A stretch of DNA of 64,000 nt. It comes from Propionivibrio soli. GTDB taxonomy: Bacteria > Pseudomonadota > Gammaproteobacteria > Burkholderiales > Rhodocyclaceae. The position numbers and the translations under genes were made by a program. Under the pieces are notes generated by a model that was given only the letters and a program-made list of their open reading frames with translations, had not been told where the DNA came from and did no database searches. The DNA is taken from NCBI RefSeq assembly GCF_025770765.1, contig NZ_JANZKY010000010.1, positions 124,001-188,000 of the forward strand. The letters run 5' to 3'. The number at the start of each line of letters is the position of its first letter. The stretch's first letter is position 1. Below, one piece after another: positions 25,213-34,231 of the stretch.

Positions 25213-26520
25213 TTACTTGTAGTAACCCGCCTTCTTCATTTCACGGTCAGCCGCGACTTGCGATGCCTTGAGCGCCGCATCGATCGAGGTCTTGCCGGAA
25301 AGGGCGGCGCTCATCTGCTGCCCAACCGTCGTTCCGATCGACTGGAACTCGGGGATGGCGGCAAACTGAACACCGACATACGGGCTCTTCGGCAGCGTGC
25401 TCTCGTTCGGGTTAGCCGTATCGATGGCCAGCTTCTCGGCTTCGGCGAACTTGGCAACCTTCAGGAACTCGGGATTCGCGTAGGTGCTCTTGCGTGTACC
25501 GGTCGGAACGTTACCCCAGCCGACTTCCTTGCCAACGAGGTTGATGTAGTCCTTGCTGGTCGCCCAGTTAATGAACTTCGTCGCCGCCTCGACCTTCTGC
25601 GAGCCGGCGGGGATGGCCAGCGACCAGGCCCACAGCCAGTTGGCACCCTTCGGCGTCACCATCGTCGGTGCTTGGGCGAACGCGACCTTGTCGGCCACCT
25701 TCGATTGCTTCGGATCGCTGATGAATGAAGCCGCGATCGTCGCATCGATCCACATGCCGCACTTGCCCTCGTTGTAGAGCGCGAGAATTTCGTTGAAGCT
25801 GTTGGCCGACGATCCGGGCGGGCCGTACTTCTTCAGCAGGTCGACGTAGAAGGTGATGGCGTCCTTCCATGGCTTCGATTCGAGCTGCGGTTTCCAGTTC
25901 ATGTCGAACCATTGGCCGCCGAACGTGTTGACCAGCGTGCTCAGGAAGGCCATGTTGTCGCCCCAGCCCGGCTTGCCGCGCAGGCAGATGCCATAGACGC
26001 CGTTCTTCGGATCGTGGATTTTAGCGGCGAGGTCCTTGATCTCATCCCAGGTCGGCCGCTCCTTCACCGTCACACCCGCCTTGTCGGCGAGGTCCTTGCG
26101 GTACATCAGCATCGAGCTTTCGCCGTAGAACGGAGCCGCGTACAGCTTGCCGTCCACCGATAGGCCGTTACGCATTGCCGGCAGCAGATCGTCAACGTCG
26201 TACTCGGCGGGCATCTTCAGTTCGGCGAGCCAGCCCTTCTTGCCCCAGATCGGCGTCTCGTACATGCCGATGGTCATCACGTCGAACTGCCCCCCCTTCG
26301 TCGCGATGTCGGTCGTCACGCGCTGCCGCAAAACCCCTTCTTCGAGCGTTACCCACTTCACCTTGATATCCGGGTTCGCGGACTCGAAGTGCTTCGTCAG
26401 TTTTTGCATCTCGATCATGTGGCCGTTGTTCACCGTGGCCACGACCAGCTCAGTTGCGGAAAAAGCGGTCCCACTCATCAAACCAAAGGCTAAAGCTGCC
26501 AGTAAAGGTTTCAGGGTCAT
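25213..26520 (-). CDS. Polyol (sorbitol/mannitol-type) ABC transporter binding protein
   Basis: A 435-residue family 1 extracellular binding protein. Residues 1-21 form a signal peptide (MTLKPLLAALAFGLMSGTAFS). The mature chain starts ATELVVATVNNGHMIEMQKL and contains VDDLLPAMRNGLSVDGKLYAAPFYGESSMLMYRKDL and NMAFLSTLVNTFGGQWFD, as in SmoE/MtlE-like polyol-binding proteins. AAGGAGG lies 8 bases before ATG 26520. First gene of an eight-gene operon that ends at 17954. Ligand presumably D-arabinitol, mannitol or sorbitol. Confidence 0.92.
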   Translation of the reverse strand: MTLKPLLAALAFGLMSGTAFSATELVVATVNNGHMIEMQKLTKHFESANPDIKVKWVTLEEGVLRQRVTTDIATKGGQFDVMTIGMYETPIWGKKGWLAELKMPAEYDVDDLLPAMRNGLSVDGKLYAAPFYGESSMLMYRKDLADKAGVTVKERPTWDEIKDLAAKIHDPKNGVYGICLRGKPGWGDNMAFLSTLVNTFGGQWFDMNWKPQLESKPWKDAITFYVDLLKKYGPPGSSANSFNEILALYNEGKCGMWIDATIAASFISDPKQSKVADKVAFAQAPTMVTPKGANWLWAWSLAIPAGSQKVEAATKFINWATSKDYINLVGKEVGWGNVPTGTRKSTYANPEFLKVAKFAEAEKLAIDTANPNESTLPKSPYVGVQFAAIPEFQSIGTTVGQQMSAALSGKTSIDAALKASQVAADREMKKAGYYK

Positions 26521-27031
26521 GATTGCGCCTCCTTGTAGGTTTCGTATTGGTAGCCGACGTTAGCAAGCCATCGACGCGCTCAATATAGATACTTTGCTGC
26601 ACCCATATCGGTACTCTTTCGGCAGAACTATGTACTTATTTGCGTCGATACGGCGAAAATTTGCCGAATACGTGCTACATCGTATTACCTGTGAAATGAG
26701 CATGGTTTTAGCTGAAATGTCCATCTCACGGCCATTCCGGGACAGAAAAAATGACAACGAGATTCGTTTTCGCGCGAGAAAGGAGCTCTAGAGGGAACAC
26801 GATGTCGCTGCCGAGCATGAGAACCTTTTGCACCGTAAATAAACTCGCGCCCGAGCATCTCAAACGATCGCCAGAGCTTTGCCGCCTATGCGCAAGGTAT
26901 CGAAAGATGCAAGGGAGTCTCCTTAGCAAGTCGCCTCGCCTGCCCCCATGACGATTGTCTTCAAGCGGCTGACGCTCAGCCGTCTCGGCTCATTGCAGCA
27001 AGTGATGGCCAATCAGACTATTCTTTGACCC
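26521..27031. promoter_or_regulatory. Regulatory and non-coding region upstream of the polyol operon
   Basis: About 510 bases with no convincing gene. The base composition is more AT-rich than the neighbours. Near the polyol operon, TTCGGCA (26618-26624) and its inverse TGCCGAA (26662-26668) lie 37 bases apart, and this part most likely contains the AraC/MtlR-dependent promoter. No clear sigma-70 pair was identified, and the central part (26700-27030) shows nothing I can name. Confidence 0.4.
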
Positions 27032-27169
27032 ATGGACCCACAACGAGCCTTCAAATATGCCGGCCCCGCGCTCGAATCGCGCCGTCGCCGCTTGGACGCT
27101 GTGCTGACGAAACCGGCCCACCAACCCTCGCAGTCATCTAGTGCCACAGTGAAAGGCGGCCAAGAATGA
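27032..27169 (+). CDS. Small basic ORF overlapping the next gene (45 residues)
   Basis: ATG 27032 to TGA 27169 encodes MDPQRAFKYAGPALESRRRR and 25 more polar residues. Its stop overlaps the start of the next gene (ATGA at 27166-27169), the arrangement used for translational coupling, so it may be a leader peptide or a tiny gene. No ribosome site is obvious upstream and no family is recognised. It may equally be chance. Confidence 0.3.
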   Translation: MDPQRAFKYAGPALESRRRRLDAVLTKPAHQPSQSSSATVKGGQE

Positions 27170-27693
27170 CGACGATCCGCTTAGCACGAGGCCGCTACGG
27201 AGCGCTTCAAATCTGTCCTCGTTGGCCGTCTTCAAAGGTTCTTGTGTCCCCTGTCGCCCTGGAGAGATTACTTGTCGTACAGGCAGAGCTACCGTGCGAG
27301 ATCGGTTTGATATTGACGAGGGCCTATGAGCCACGGCGGTCTGGATTAGGGTGGTTGCGCCGGGTTTCTCGAACCGCCGGAATTGTTCTGTTCAAGTTTC
27401 TTTATGCCAACCGGGACGGTGAAGTCGAGGACATTTTCGGTTCCAATGGGCACGATGTGGACGGAACCCATCTTGATGTTTCGCTGACGGTCAATGGCAA
27501 CAGACTACGCTTGCTTCCACTAAGCGTTTTCACGCCAGTTTCTTGGCAGAAACGCAGAGCCGAAAGATCCTTGCGATCCATCGAGATTGTGAAGAATGCT
27601 CTTGTCCAAAATGGATTCACTATCCATAGGAACGCGACTGAGGGTCACCAGATTCACTGCGATCTTGCCCACACTAACTGTCCGGCGAGATGA
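27166..27693 (+). CDS. Hypothetical protein, possibly M15-like peptidase fold
   Basis: A 175-residue protein that I do not recognise. The segment NGHDVDGTHLDVSL resembles the HxxGxxxD zinc-binding pattern of D-Ala-D-Ala peptidases (VanX/VanY, M15), and a later HQIHCDL could supply the third ligand; this is a weak pattern match only. No signal peptide or membrane span is visible. AAAGGCGG lies ahead of ATG 27166. Codon use and composition look less GC-rich than the flanking operons, suggesting later acquisition. The methyltransferase at 27776 is convergent. Confidence 0.5.
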   Translation: MTTIRLARGRYGALQICPRWPSSKVLVSPVALERLLVVQAELPCEIGLILTRAYEPRRSGLGWLRRVSRTAGIVLFKFLYANRDGEVEDIFGSNGHDVDGTHLDVSLTVNGNRLRLLPLSVFTPVSWQKRRAERSLRSIEIVKNALVQNGFTIHRNATEGHQIHCDLAHTNCPAR

Positions 27694-27775
27694 CGCTGCA
27701 TCATCGGTTTTCAGAACCACTTCCGGGGACAGTGTCCAGCAGCCATAAACGCCTCGGTCGTTCATGTCAGATCCA

Positions 27776-28345
27776 CTACGACGACCGCTCCGCTATCACT
27801 TCCCAGACCGCTTTCGGTTCCGCATACCGATGGATGACGAACTCTTGTACTGAGTGCAGGTGCCAGCCATTCGCGAAGAGGTCGTCAACCGCGCGACGAT
27901 CGAAGAATCGCTTGGGATGGCCGTCAACGTTGTAGTAGTTCTCCGCCAGGCGGGGGTGGCCGCTGGCGCCGAAGTGGTGATCGTTGGTTGAGTTCAGCCG
28001 GCACAGGAGCAAGCCACCGGGTTGCAACGTCGAACGAAGCCGCTCCGCAAGCGCGAGCGTCTCGCCCCACGGGAAGTAGTGAAGCGACAGGCTGGCAACG
28101 ATAACGCCGGCGGTAGCGACGGGGAACGGCTCGCGCAGGTCGCGACAATGGAATTCCGCGGTGGTTCGCTTCCTGGCTATCTCAATCGAATCGCTCGACA
28201 GATCAATGGCGACGACGCGCAAGCCTGCGTCCACGAGAGTCGCCGTGTCTTCACCGGCCCCACATCCGAGTTCCAGGATCGGTTCGCGACCGGCGCGTTC
28301 TTTCACCAATGGTAGCCAGCGGCCGATCCACGGGTCACTATTCAT
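27776..28345 (-). CDS. Class I SAM-dependent methyltransferase
   Basis: A 189-residue single-domain protein. SAM motif I is ILELGCGAGEDTATL, motif II acidic residue in VVAIDLSSDSIEIA, and post-I motif VIVASLSLHYFPWGE, as in TehB/UbiE-like enzymes. The substrate cannot be deduced. It lies 83 bases after the start side of the AraC-GyrI regulator gene and may be transcribed with it. Starts at ATG 28345. Confidence 0.82.
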   Translation of the reverse strand: MNSDPWIGRWLPLVKERAGREPILELGCGAGEDTATLVDAGLRVVAIDLSSDSIEIARKRTTAEFHCRDLREPFPVATAGVIVASLSLHYFPWGETLALAERLRSTLQPGGLLLCRLNSTNDHHFGASGHPRLAENYYNVDGHPKRFFDRRAVDDLFANGWHLHSVQEFVIHRYAEPKAVWEVIAERSS

Positions 28346-28428
28346 GTTGTTGTCCTAGTTGTCTTCAACAGATAAGCGAGCGGCCTGTGCGGGACCGTTC
28401 CGCCGCAAGCGCCCGCCCAACCTTTCAC

Positions 28429-29379
28429 CTACAGCTTCTTCAGCGGAATGCAGGCGTTCACGACCCACTTGCCTTCCGGATGCTGCTCGGCGTTGTTCAA
28501 GTACATCTCATAACACGGCTTGTCGTCGCACTCGTAACCGGATTGCACCAACCAGGCAAACGCGTCTTCCCAGGCCTGCTGAAAGCCATCGTCGGTAATC
28601 TCGAAACCGCACACCGCGTAGCGTCCGCCGCTGATCGTCTGGATACCGATCTGGCCTTCAGGCTTGGTACCGGGAGGAACGACGACGCAGGCGTCGACGC
28701 GGCATCGCTCGGGCGGCGTCACTTCCGGATTGTCCCAGTACACCGCGAACGTCAGGCCCGACGCGAGAAATCCTCGGGGCTCCGCCCACTGCATGAGTTC
28801 GCCGAATGCCCGCTGACAGACTTCCTTGCCGTACGGACCGATCTTGCGCACATAGGCCACGTTGTAGTCCGGCATTTCCTTGATCTTTGCATCCACTTCG
28901 GTTTTCCTTTCGTCGTTGTTCTGGGCTAAGCACCCAGTCCCGGCATTGTTGCCGGCGACCAACAACGAAACGTTTTCCCGCTTGCGCTCTGTGTTTCCCG
29001 TCTTGCTTTTTCGATAGGCCGAGGGCGAGACCCCGAAATGCAATTTGAATGCCTTGGCGAAATTCTGCGAACTCGAAAAGCCGCATTCGATGGCGATGAC
29101 GGTAACCGGCTCCACGCGCACCGCCAGCAGCTGGTTGGCCGCCCATTCCAGGCGGAGGCGCCGCGTGTAATCGGCCACCGTCTCACCAACCACCGCCTTG
29201 AAGATGCGATGAAAGTGGAACATGGAGAGCGACGCCGCTTTGGCCACCGCTTCCAGCGAAACGTCGGCATCCAGGTGTTGGCTGATGTAGTTCATCGCCA
29301 GGCAGACCCGCCGCCGATACTCGTTCGCCCGATACTCCTTCGTATGAGGCGCGACTTGAATACTGTGGGACGGAGGCAT
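28429..29379 (-). CDS. AraC-family regulator with GyrI-like effector domain
   Basis: A 316-residue protein. The N-terminal DNA-binding region (about 20-120) shows both HTH motifs (SLEAVAKAASLSMFHFHRIFKAVVGE and ECGFSSSQNFAKAFKLHFG with SPSAYRK). The C-terminal part (about 160-316) matches the GyrI/Rob/SbmC small-molecule-binding fold, e.g. MPDYNVAYVRKIGPYG and the closing YEMYLNNAEQHPEGKWVVNACIPL. Such proteins often respond to drugs or other amphipathic compounds. ATG 29379 is chosen; an in-frame upstream ATG (29460) would add 27 atypical residues. Its target may be the methyltransferase gene downstream. Confidence 0.88.
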   Translation of the reverse strand: MPPSHSIQVAPHTKEYRANEYRRRVCLAMNYISQHLDADVSLEAVAKAASLSMFHFHRIFKAVVGETVADYTRRLRLEWAANQLLAVRVEPVTVIAIECGFSSSQNFAKAFKLHFGVSPSAYRKSKTGNTERKRENVSLLVAGNNAGTGCLAQNNDERKTEVDAKIKEMPDYNVAYVRKIGPYGKEVCQRAFGELMQWAEPRGFLASGLTFAVYWDNPEVTPPERCRVDACVVVPPGTKPEGQIGIQTISGGRYAVCGFEITDDGFQQAWEDAFAWLVQSGYECDDKPCYEMYLNNAEQHPEGKWVVNACIPLKKL

Positions 29380-29584
29380 CCGTTTCCCAACTCCCCGAAC
29401 CGTGGACGAAGCCGAACTATACCAGCCGCCGAAATCGTTCTTCTTCGCACACGACCACACGAAATCGGAACGTCATGCGTGGCAATCAAGTGACGGCGTG
29501 CCGTCCAGGCAAATCGCGCTCGTAAACGAACCATCGCGCCCTGCCTTACGGCCGGACGCGATGAGAAGGACTAAGACTCGAAAT

Positions 29585-30631
29585 TCAGTTAGCGCTGTTG
29601 TGCTGCTGACGCCACTTGTCGAGCAACACGGCGAGGACAATGACGACACCCTTGGCGACGTATTGCCAGAACGACGACAGACCGAGAATCGTCAGGCCGT
29701 TGTTCATCACGCCGATGATCATGGCGCCGATCACGGTGCCCCAGATGGACCCGATACCGCCGTTGAGGCTGGTGCCGCCGAGAACGACGGCCGCAATGGC
29801 ATCCAGCTCGTAACCCACGCCCCAGTTGCCGTTAGCGGCATAGAGCCGGCTCGAAGACATCGCCCCGGCGATCCCCGAGAAGAGCCCGTTAATCGCGTAG
29901 ACGAAGAGCAGCACCGTCGCCACCTTGATGCCCGTGAGGCGTGCCGCCTGGGCGTTGCCGCCGACAGCGTAGATGTGCAACCCGAGGATCGTCTTGCGCA
30001 GGATAAACCAGGAGAGAATCGCGATCGCTACCGCGACCCACACCAGCCAGGGTACGGCCAGGAAATCGCCGTTACCAAGCCAGTCGAAGCTCGGGATGTT
30101 GTTGTTAAGCACCGTCGTGCCGTCGGCCAGCAGGTAGGCCGCGCCGCGCAACGCGGTCATCGTTCCCAACGTGACCACGAAGGGGTTGATGCTGAAGTAC
30201 GCGACCATCGTGCCGTTGATCAAGCCGCACAGCAGCCCGGCGAGGATGAACGTCGGCAATGAAAGTTCGGGTATCGCCGTAGGCAGCGACATCTTCATGC
30301 CGAGCACGGCCGAGACGGCGAGCATTGAGCCCACCGAGAGGTCGATACCGCCGGTCAGGATCACGAACGTCATTCCCGCGGCAAGGACCAGGTTGATCGC
30401 CACCTGGCGCAGGATGTTCATGTTGTTCGCGGCGGTAATGAAGTTCGACGTGCCGTCGTCGCTGTAGTAAATGGTCAGCGCATAGAACAATGCGTACATC
30501 ACAACGAGCACGGGCAGCATGCCGAGGCGTTCGAAGGCGCGCCGTCCGAACGAGACCTGCGTGCCTTGCCCCGAGCTTTCGCCGGCCGGTTTGGCCACCG
30601 TCGCGGCCGCTGATTCGGTTCCAGTAGTCAT
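29585..30631 (-). CDS. rbsC: Ribose-type ABC transporter permease
   Basis: A 348-residue permease with a polar N-terminus (about 1-35), then the RbsC family core: LTGGIDLSVGSMLAVSAVLGM, NPFVVTLGTMTALRG, and GYELDAIAAVVLGGTSLNGGIGSIWGTVIGA. About ten membrane spans. ATG 30631 follows the ATPase stop by 15 bases. With 30647 and 32297 it forms a complete RbsABC-type importer. Ribose is inferred from family resemblance; related systems take allose, galactose or fructose. Confidence 0.9.
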   Translation of the reverse strand: MTTGTESAAATVAKPAGESSGQGTQVSFGRRAFERLGMLPVLVVMYALFYALTIYYSDDGTSNFITAANNMNILRQVAINLVLAAGMTFVILTGGIDLSVGSMLAVSAVLGMKMSLPTAIPELSLPTFILAGLLCGLINGTMVAYFSINPFVVTLGTMTALRGAAYLLADGTTVLNNNIPSFDWLGNGDFLAVPWLVWVAVAIAILSWFILRKTILGLHIYAVGGNAQAARLTGIKVATVLLFVYAINGLFSGIAGAMSSSRLYAANGNWGVGYELDAIAAVVLGGTSLNGGIGSIWGTVIGAMIIGVMNNGLTILGLSSFWQYVAKGVVIVLAVLLDKWRQQHNSAN

Positions 30632-30646
30632 GTTTTCTCCTTGCCC

Positions 30647-32149
30647 TCAGGCGGCCAGACGCGCGTCGTGCGTGGCCAGCGTCATCACTTTTTCTTGTGT
30701 CACGTTCGCACCCTGGCATTCGCCAGTGATCACGCCTTCGCGCATGACGATCACCCGGTCGCAGATGCCGATCACCTCCGGCAGCTCGCTGGAGATGACG
30801 ACGATCGCCACGCCCTGGGCGGCGAGCTGATTGATGATGCGGTAGATCTCGGATTTGGCGCCGACGTCGACGCCGCGCGTCGGCTCGTCGAGCAGCAGCA
30901 CTTTCGGCTTGATCTCGAGCCAGCGCGCCAGCAGGACTTTCTGCTGATTGCCCCCCGAGAGACCGCCGACGATGCCTTCCGGCCCGTTCACCTTGATCGA
31001 CAGGCGCGAGATGGCCTCTCCGGTCAGCTTGCGCAGCGCCGAGTGGTTGATGACGCCAAGCTTCGCGTTTTGGCGCAGCACGTTCATCGACGTATTGGCG
31101 AGCGCGGAGAGTTGCAGGAACAAGCCCTGCCCCTTGCGATCTTCCGGCAGATAGCCGATACCGAGCCGGATCGCGTCCAGCGGCTCATTGATGTTGACCT
31201 CCTGCCCTTCGAGCAGCACCCGACCGCTCGTCCTCGGATCGGCACCGAAGATCAATCGGGCGAGTTCGGTACGCCCGGCACCGACCAGCCCGGCCAAACC
31301 GAGCACTTCACCAGCATGCGCCTTGAATGATGCGGGTTTGACTTTGCCGCCGCCGAGGTTTTCGACCTCCAGCACCGGTTTCCCGGCCTGCCGACCCGTT
31401 TTGTGCTGATAGAAGTCGCCCAACGGGCGCCCCACCATCATTTGCACGATGCGTGCGGGATCAAGCTCTTCGCGCGACAGTTCGCCGACATAACCACCGT
31501 CGCGCAGCACCGTCACGCAGTCGGCCAACGCATTCACTTCGGCCATGCGATGGCTGATGTAGATCACCGCCATGCCCTCATCGCGCAGCTTGCGCACGAT
31601 ACGGAAGAGCGCGTCGGTTTCTCGATCGGAAAGCGCCGCCGTCGGTTCGTCCATGATCAGCACGCGTCCCTGATGGATCAGCGCGCGGGCAATTTCGACC
31701 TGCTGTTGCTGGGCGATTGAGAGCCGGCTCGCCGGCGTCGTCGCCTTGAACGGCGCGTCCAGGCTCTGCAAGACGATTTCGGTGCGCCGGTTCATCTCGG
31801 CAATGTCCGCCATGCCCCAGCGGGTGCGCGGCTCGCTGCCCATGAATACGTTCTCGGCTACCGTCAGATTGGTGGCAACTGAAAGCTCCTGGTAGATGAG
31901 ACCGATGCCCGCCGCCCGCGCATCGGCGGGTTTGTCGATGGAGGTCGGCTTGCCGTCGACCTTGATGATGCCGGCATCTGGTTGGTAAACACCCGAAAGC
32001 ACCTTCATCAAGGTGCTCTTGCCGGCGCCGTTTTCACCCATCAGCGCGTGGATCTCATGGCTGCGCACGGTCAGCTTGACACCGTTCAGCGCACGCGTGG
32101 CACCGAAGCTCTTGCTGATGCCTTCCATTTCCAGAACGACTTGACCCAT
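30647..32149 (-). CDS. rbsA: Ribose-type ABC transporter ATPase (tandem domains)
   Basis: A 500-residue double ATPase. The N-domain has Walker [11 protein letters not shown]-loop IYQELSVA, MDEPTAALSD and ISHRM. The C-domain has GLVGAGRTE, signature LSGGNQQK and [15 protein letters not shown] 32149 (MGQVVLEMEGISKSFG) has GGAG five bases before it; the in-frame extension to 32182 lacks support. Energises RbsC. Both ATP sites look as in functional RbsA, unlike the protein at 10345. Confidence 0.93.
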   Translation of the reverse strand: MGQVVLEMEGISKSFGATRALNGVKLTVRSHEIHALMGENGAGKSTLMKVLSGVYQPDAGIIKVDGKPTSIDKPADARAAGIGLIYQELSVATNLTVAENVFMGSEPRTRWGMADIAEMNRRTEIVLQSLDAPFKATTPASRLSIAQQQQVEIARALIHQGRVLIMDEPTAALSDRETDALFRIVRKLRDEGMAVIYISHRMAEVNALADCVTVLRDGGYVGELSREELDPARIVQMMVGRPLGDFYQHKTGRQAGKPVLEVENLGGGKVKPASFKAHAGEVLGLAGLVGAGRTELARLIFGADPRTSGRVLLEGQEVNINEPLDAIRLGIGYLPEDRKGQGLFLQLSALANTSMNVLRQNAKLGVINHSALRKLTGEAISRLSIKVNGPEGIVGGLSGGNQQKVLLARWLEIKPKVLLLDEPTRGVDVGAKSEIYRIINQLAAQGVAIVVISSELPEVIGICDRVIVMREGVITGECQGANVTQEKVMTLATHDARLAA

Positions 32150-32244
32150 ACCCTCTCCTGCCGAAGATACGACTCGAAGCACTGACCGGCGGCTCGCTGG
32201 CTCAATACTTCATCGTACTCCCTGCGTTTCGTTCGTGTTCTCAA

Positions 32245-32274
32245 CCGTCGGTCCCCGCCCCCGGGGGCCGACGG
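32245..32274 (-). promoter_or_regulatory. Intercistronic GC-rich hairpin between rbsB and rbsA
   Basis: Arms CCGTCGG (32245-32251) and CCGACGG (32268-32274) enclose an inner CCCC/GGGG stem, giving a long stable stem-loop in the 147-base gap. The minus-strand continuation is not U-rich, so it is probably an RNA 3'-end protector that raises rbsB over rbsAC. Confidence 0.55.
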
Positions 32275-32296
32275 ATTTACTGCGTCGAAACGACGA

Positions 32297-33229
32297 TTAC
32301 TCCTTCACCCATCCCGGGTAGTCTTTGAGGTTGGCCTTGGTGACCAGAGGAACCGGCAGCAACTTGACGGCGCTCTTCGGCTTCTTGCCGTTCATGATGT
32401 CGTAGCCGACCTTGACGCCTTCGTTGGCCATCGCATAGGGGTTCTGCGCCGAGCTGCCTTCGAAGATGCTGTTCGGGTCCTTGAGAGCGACCACTGCGTC
32501 CGGAGCACCGTCAACGGCCGTAATGAAGATGCCGGTACGCTTGGCTTGCTTGATCGCCAGTTCCGCGCCGATCGCCGTCGGATCGTTGATCGCGAACACA
32601 GCGTCGATCTTCGGATTCGCCGTCAGCAGATCCTGCATGACCTGCATGCCGCCGTCACGGCTGCCCTTGGCATCCTGGTTGTCGGAGAGAACCTTGATGC
32701 CAGGCGACTTGGAGAAGACCTTCTTGCAACCGACCACGCGGTCAACGACGGAGGTGACGGGCGGCCCGTTGACGATCACGACGTTGCCCTTGCCGTTCAG
32801 TTTCTTGGCGATGTATTCGCACGCATTCGCGCCTGCAGCCACGTTGTCCGACATGACCGTGTAGTCCGCGCCTTCCGCGCCTACGTCAACGGCGACGACG
32901 ACGATACCGGCGTCACGCGCCTTCTTCAGCACCGGGGCGATGGCCTTCGGGTCAACGGCGTTGACGAGGAGGAGGTCGATCTTGTTGGCGATGAAGTTTT
33001 CGATCTGGCCGACTTGCGTGTTCAGGTCATACTTGGTCGACAGAGCCGTGACCTTGACGTTCGGGTTGATCTTCTTGGCGGCGTCTTCCGTGCCCTTGCC
33101 CATGGCCACGAAGAAGGGGTTGGCCATGTCGCCGACGGTGAGGCCGACGGACTTCAATTGCTTGTCGGCGGCCGAGGCGCCGGCTGCCAGGAACAGCGAT
33201 GCGAGCATTACGGGAATGATGCGCTTCAT
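32297..33229 (-). CDS. rbsB: Ribose-type periplasmic binding protein
   Basis: A 310-residue type I binding protein. Residues 1-20 form a signal peptide ending ASA. The mature chain reads KSVGLTVGDMANPFFVAMGKG, the RbsB opening, with ligand-loop segments VNAVDPKAI, AVDVGAEGADYTVMSDNVAAG and FAINDPTAIGAE. AAGGAGGAG precedes ATG 33229. First gene of rbsBAC. Its paralogue at 37563 is encoded with a sensor kinase. The upstream gap holds a perfect long palindrome (33405-33427). Confidence 0.92.
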   Translation of the reverse strand: MKRIIPVMLASLFLAAGASAADKQLKSVGLTVGDMANPFFVAMGKGTEDAAKKINPNVKVTALSTKYDLNTQVGQIENFIANKIDLLLVNAVDPKAIAPVLKKARDAGIVVVAVDVGAEGADYTVMSDNVAAGANACEYIAKKLNGKGNVVIVNGPPVTSVVDRVVGCKKVFSKSPGIKVLSDNQDAKGSRDGGMQVMQDLLTANPKIDAVFAINDPTAIGAELAIKQAKRTGIFITAVDGAPDAVVALKDPNSIFEGSSAQNPYAMANEGVKVGYDIMNGKKPKSAVKLLPVPLVTKANLKDYPGWVKE

Positions 33230-33404
33230 GTAACTCCTCCTTGGTTGAATAGTTCTTCGAGCGACGTCGGCACAAAGCTGAACTACGACCGCCTGGCCCC
33301 CGTCACCGCAGTTCGGTCGCTCGATCATCACGTGAGGCTGATCTGCGAACGACGCGCGGAGTCTAGGAGGTGCCGGTTAACGGCGAATTTCAATTTCTCG
33401 CGTC

Positions 33405-33427
33405 ATGTTTCAACCGGGTTGAAACAT
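33405..33427. promoter_or_regulatory. Perfect 23-bp palindrome, candidate operator upstream of rbsB
   Basis: Eleven-base arms (ATGTTTCAACC and its exact complement) flank a central G. It lies in the 348-base gap between rbsB (start 33229) and the divergent GFA gene (33578), about 176 bases from rbsB. Nothing else in that gap is recognisable. It is not followed by a T-run on either strand, so it is better explained as a protein-binding site than as a terminator. The binder is unknown; the response regulator at 34232 is the nearest candidate, although OmpR-type regulators more often use direct repeats. Confidence 0.6.
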
Positions 33428-33577
33428 TTGTAACAATCGGTGCGCGCTGCCGACTCCCCCTCCGCAAGCGTCGAATCCGAGCAAACGCCGTTCCCGAAAG
33501 CGCATTCATGCGTTCCCGGAACCATCTGCCGGCGTGCGAATCCATCGGCCATTACGAAGTTGTGTTCAGGAGGCCAC

Positions 33578-34063
33578 ATGCATCTCGAAGGCAGTTGCCA
33601 TTGCGGCGCCGTCCATTTCAGCCTCGAGTCCGACTCGCCGGTGCCTTTCATGCGTTGCTACTGCTCGATCTGTCGAAAAACAGCGGGAGGCGGAGGGTAC
33701 GCCATCAACATCGGCGGTGATGCGCGCACGCTGAAGATACGCGGCAAGAAGAATCTAGGGGTCTTTCACGCCATCCTGCGCGAGCCGGGTGAACGGCCAA
33801 AACGTTCCCCGGCGTTCCGCCACTTCTGTCTCAAGTGCGGCAGCGCCCTCTGGCTCTGGGACCCACGCTGGCCGGACCTCGTCTACCCGCTCGCCTCGGC
33901 GATCGACACGCCGCTGCCCAAACCGCCGGAGGTGGTAGAAGCTTCGCTCGACTCGGCGGCTTCGTGGGCAGACGTCCCGCCGGATGTACCGCGGAGACGG
34001 CATGGGCTTTGGCCCAGCGAGTCGCTTGTGGAGTGGCACGACCGCCATCACTTGCGCCGCTAA
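33578..34063 (+). CDS. GFA-family (glutathione-dependent formaldehyde-activating-like) zinc protein
   Basis: A 161-residue protein with the CENP-V/GFA cysteine pattern: GSCHCGAVHF, CYCSICRKTAGG and HFCLKCGSALWLWD, which bind two zinc ions. The family was named for binding S-hydroxymethylglutathione, but most members have no proven reaction. AGGAGG lies five bases before ATG 33578; the frame continues upstream without support. Placed between the rbs transporter and its sensor operon, with no obvious link to sugar use. Confidence 0.88.
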   Translation: MHLEGSCHCGAVHFSLESDSPVPFMRCYCSICRKTAGGGGYAINIGGDARTLKIRGKKNLGVFHAILREPGERPKRSPAFRHFCLKCGSALWLWDPRWPDLVYPLASAIDTPLPKPPEVVEASLDSAASWADVPPDVPRRRHGLWPSESLVEWHDRHHLRR

Positions 34064-34231
34064 CCCAGGGCGCACTTCCCTATGACTTCTTCCGTCCTCT
34101 TCTGGGACAGGGCACCGCTTGCACGAGCCCTGCGACTCCAAGAAGCGTACAAGAACGGTTATCATCCGTCCTCTGCTTGAACGTCCCGGGCAACACAATA
34201 AGGCATCGATCCCCGGGCGGATGGAGGGCCG

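Noticed and set aside
26594-26951. Short plus- and minus-strand ORFs upstream of the polyol operon
   Set aside because: They overlap each other, lack ribosome sites and have no recognisable motifs.
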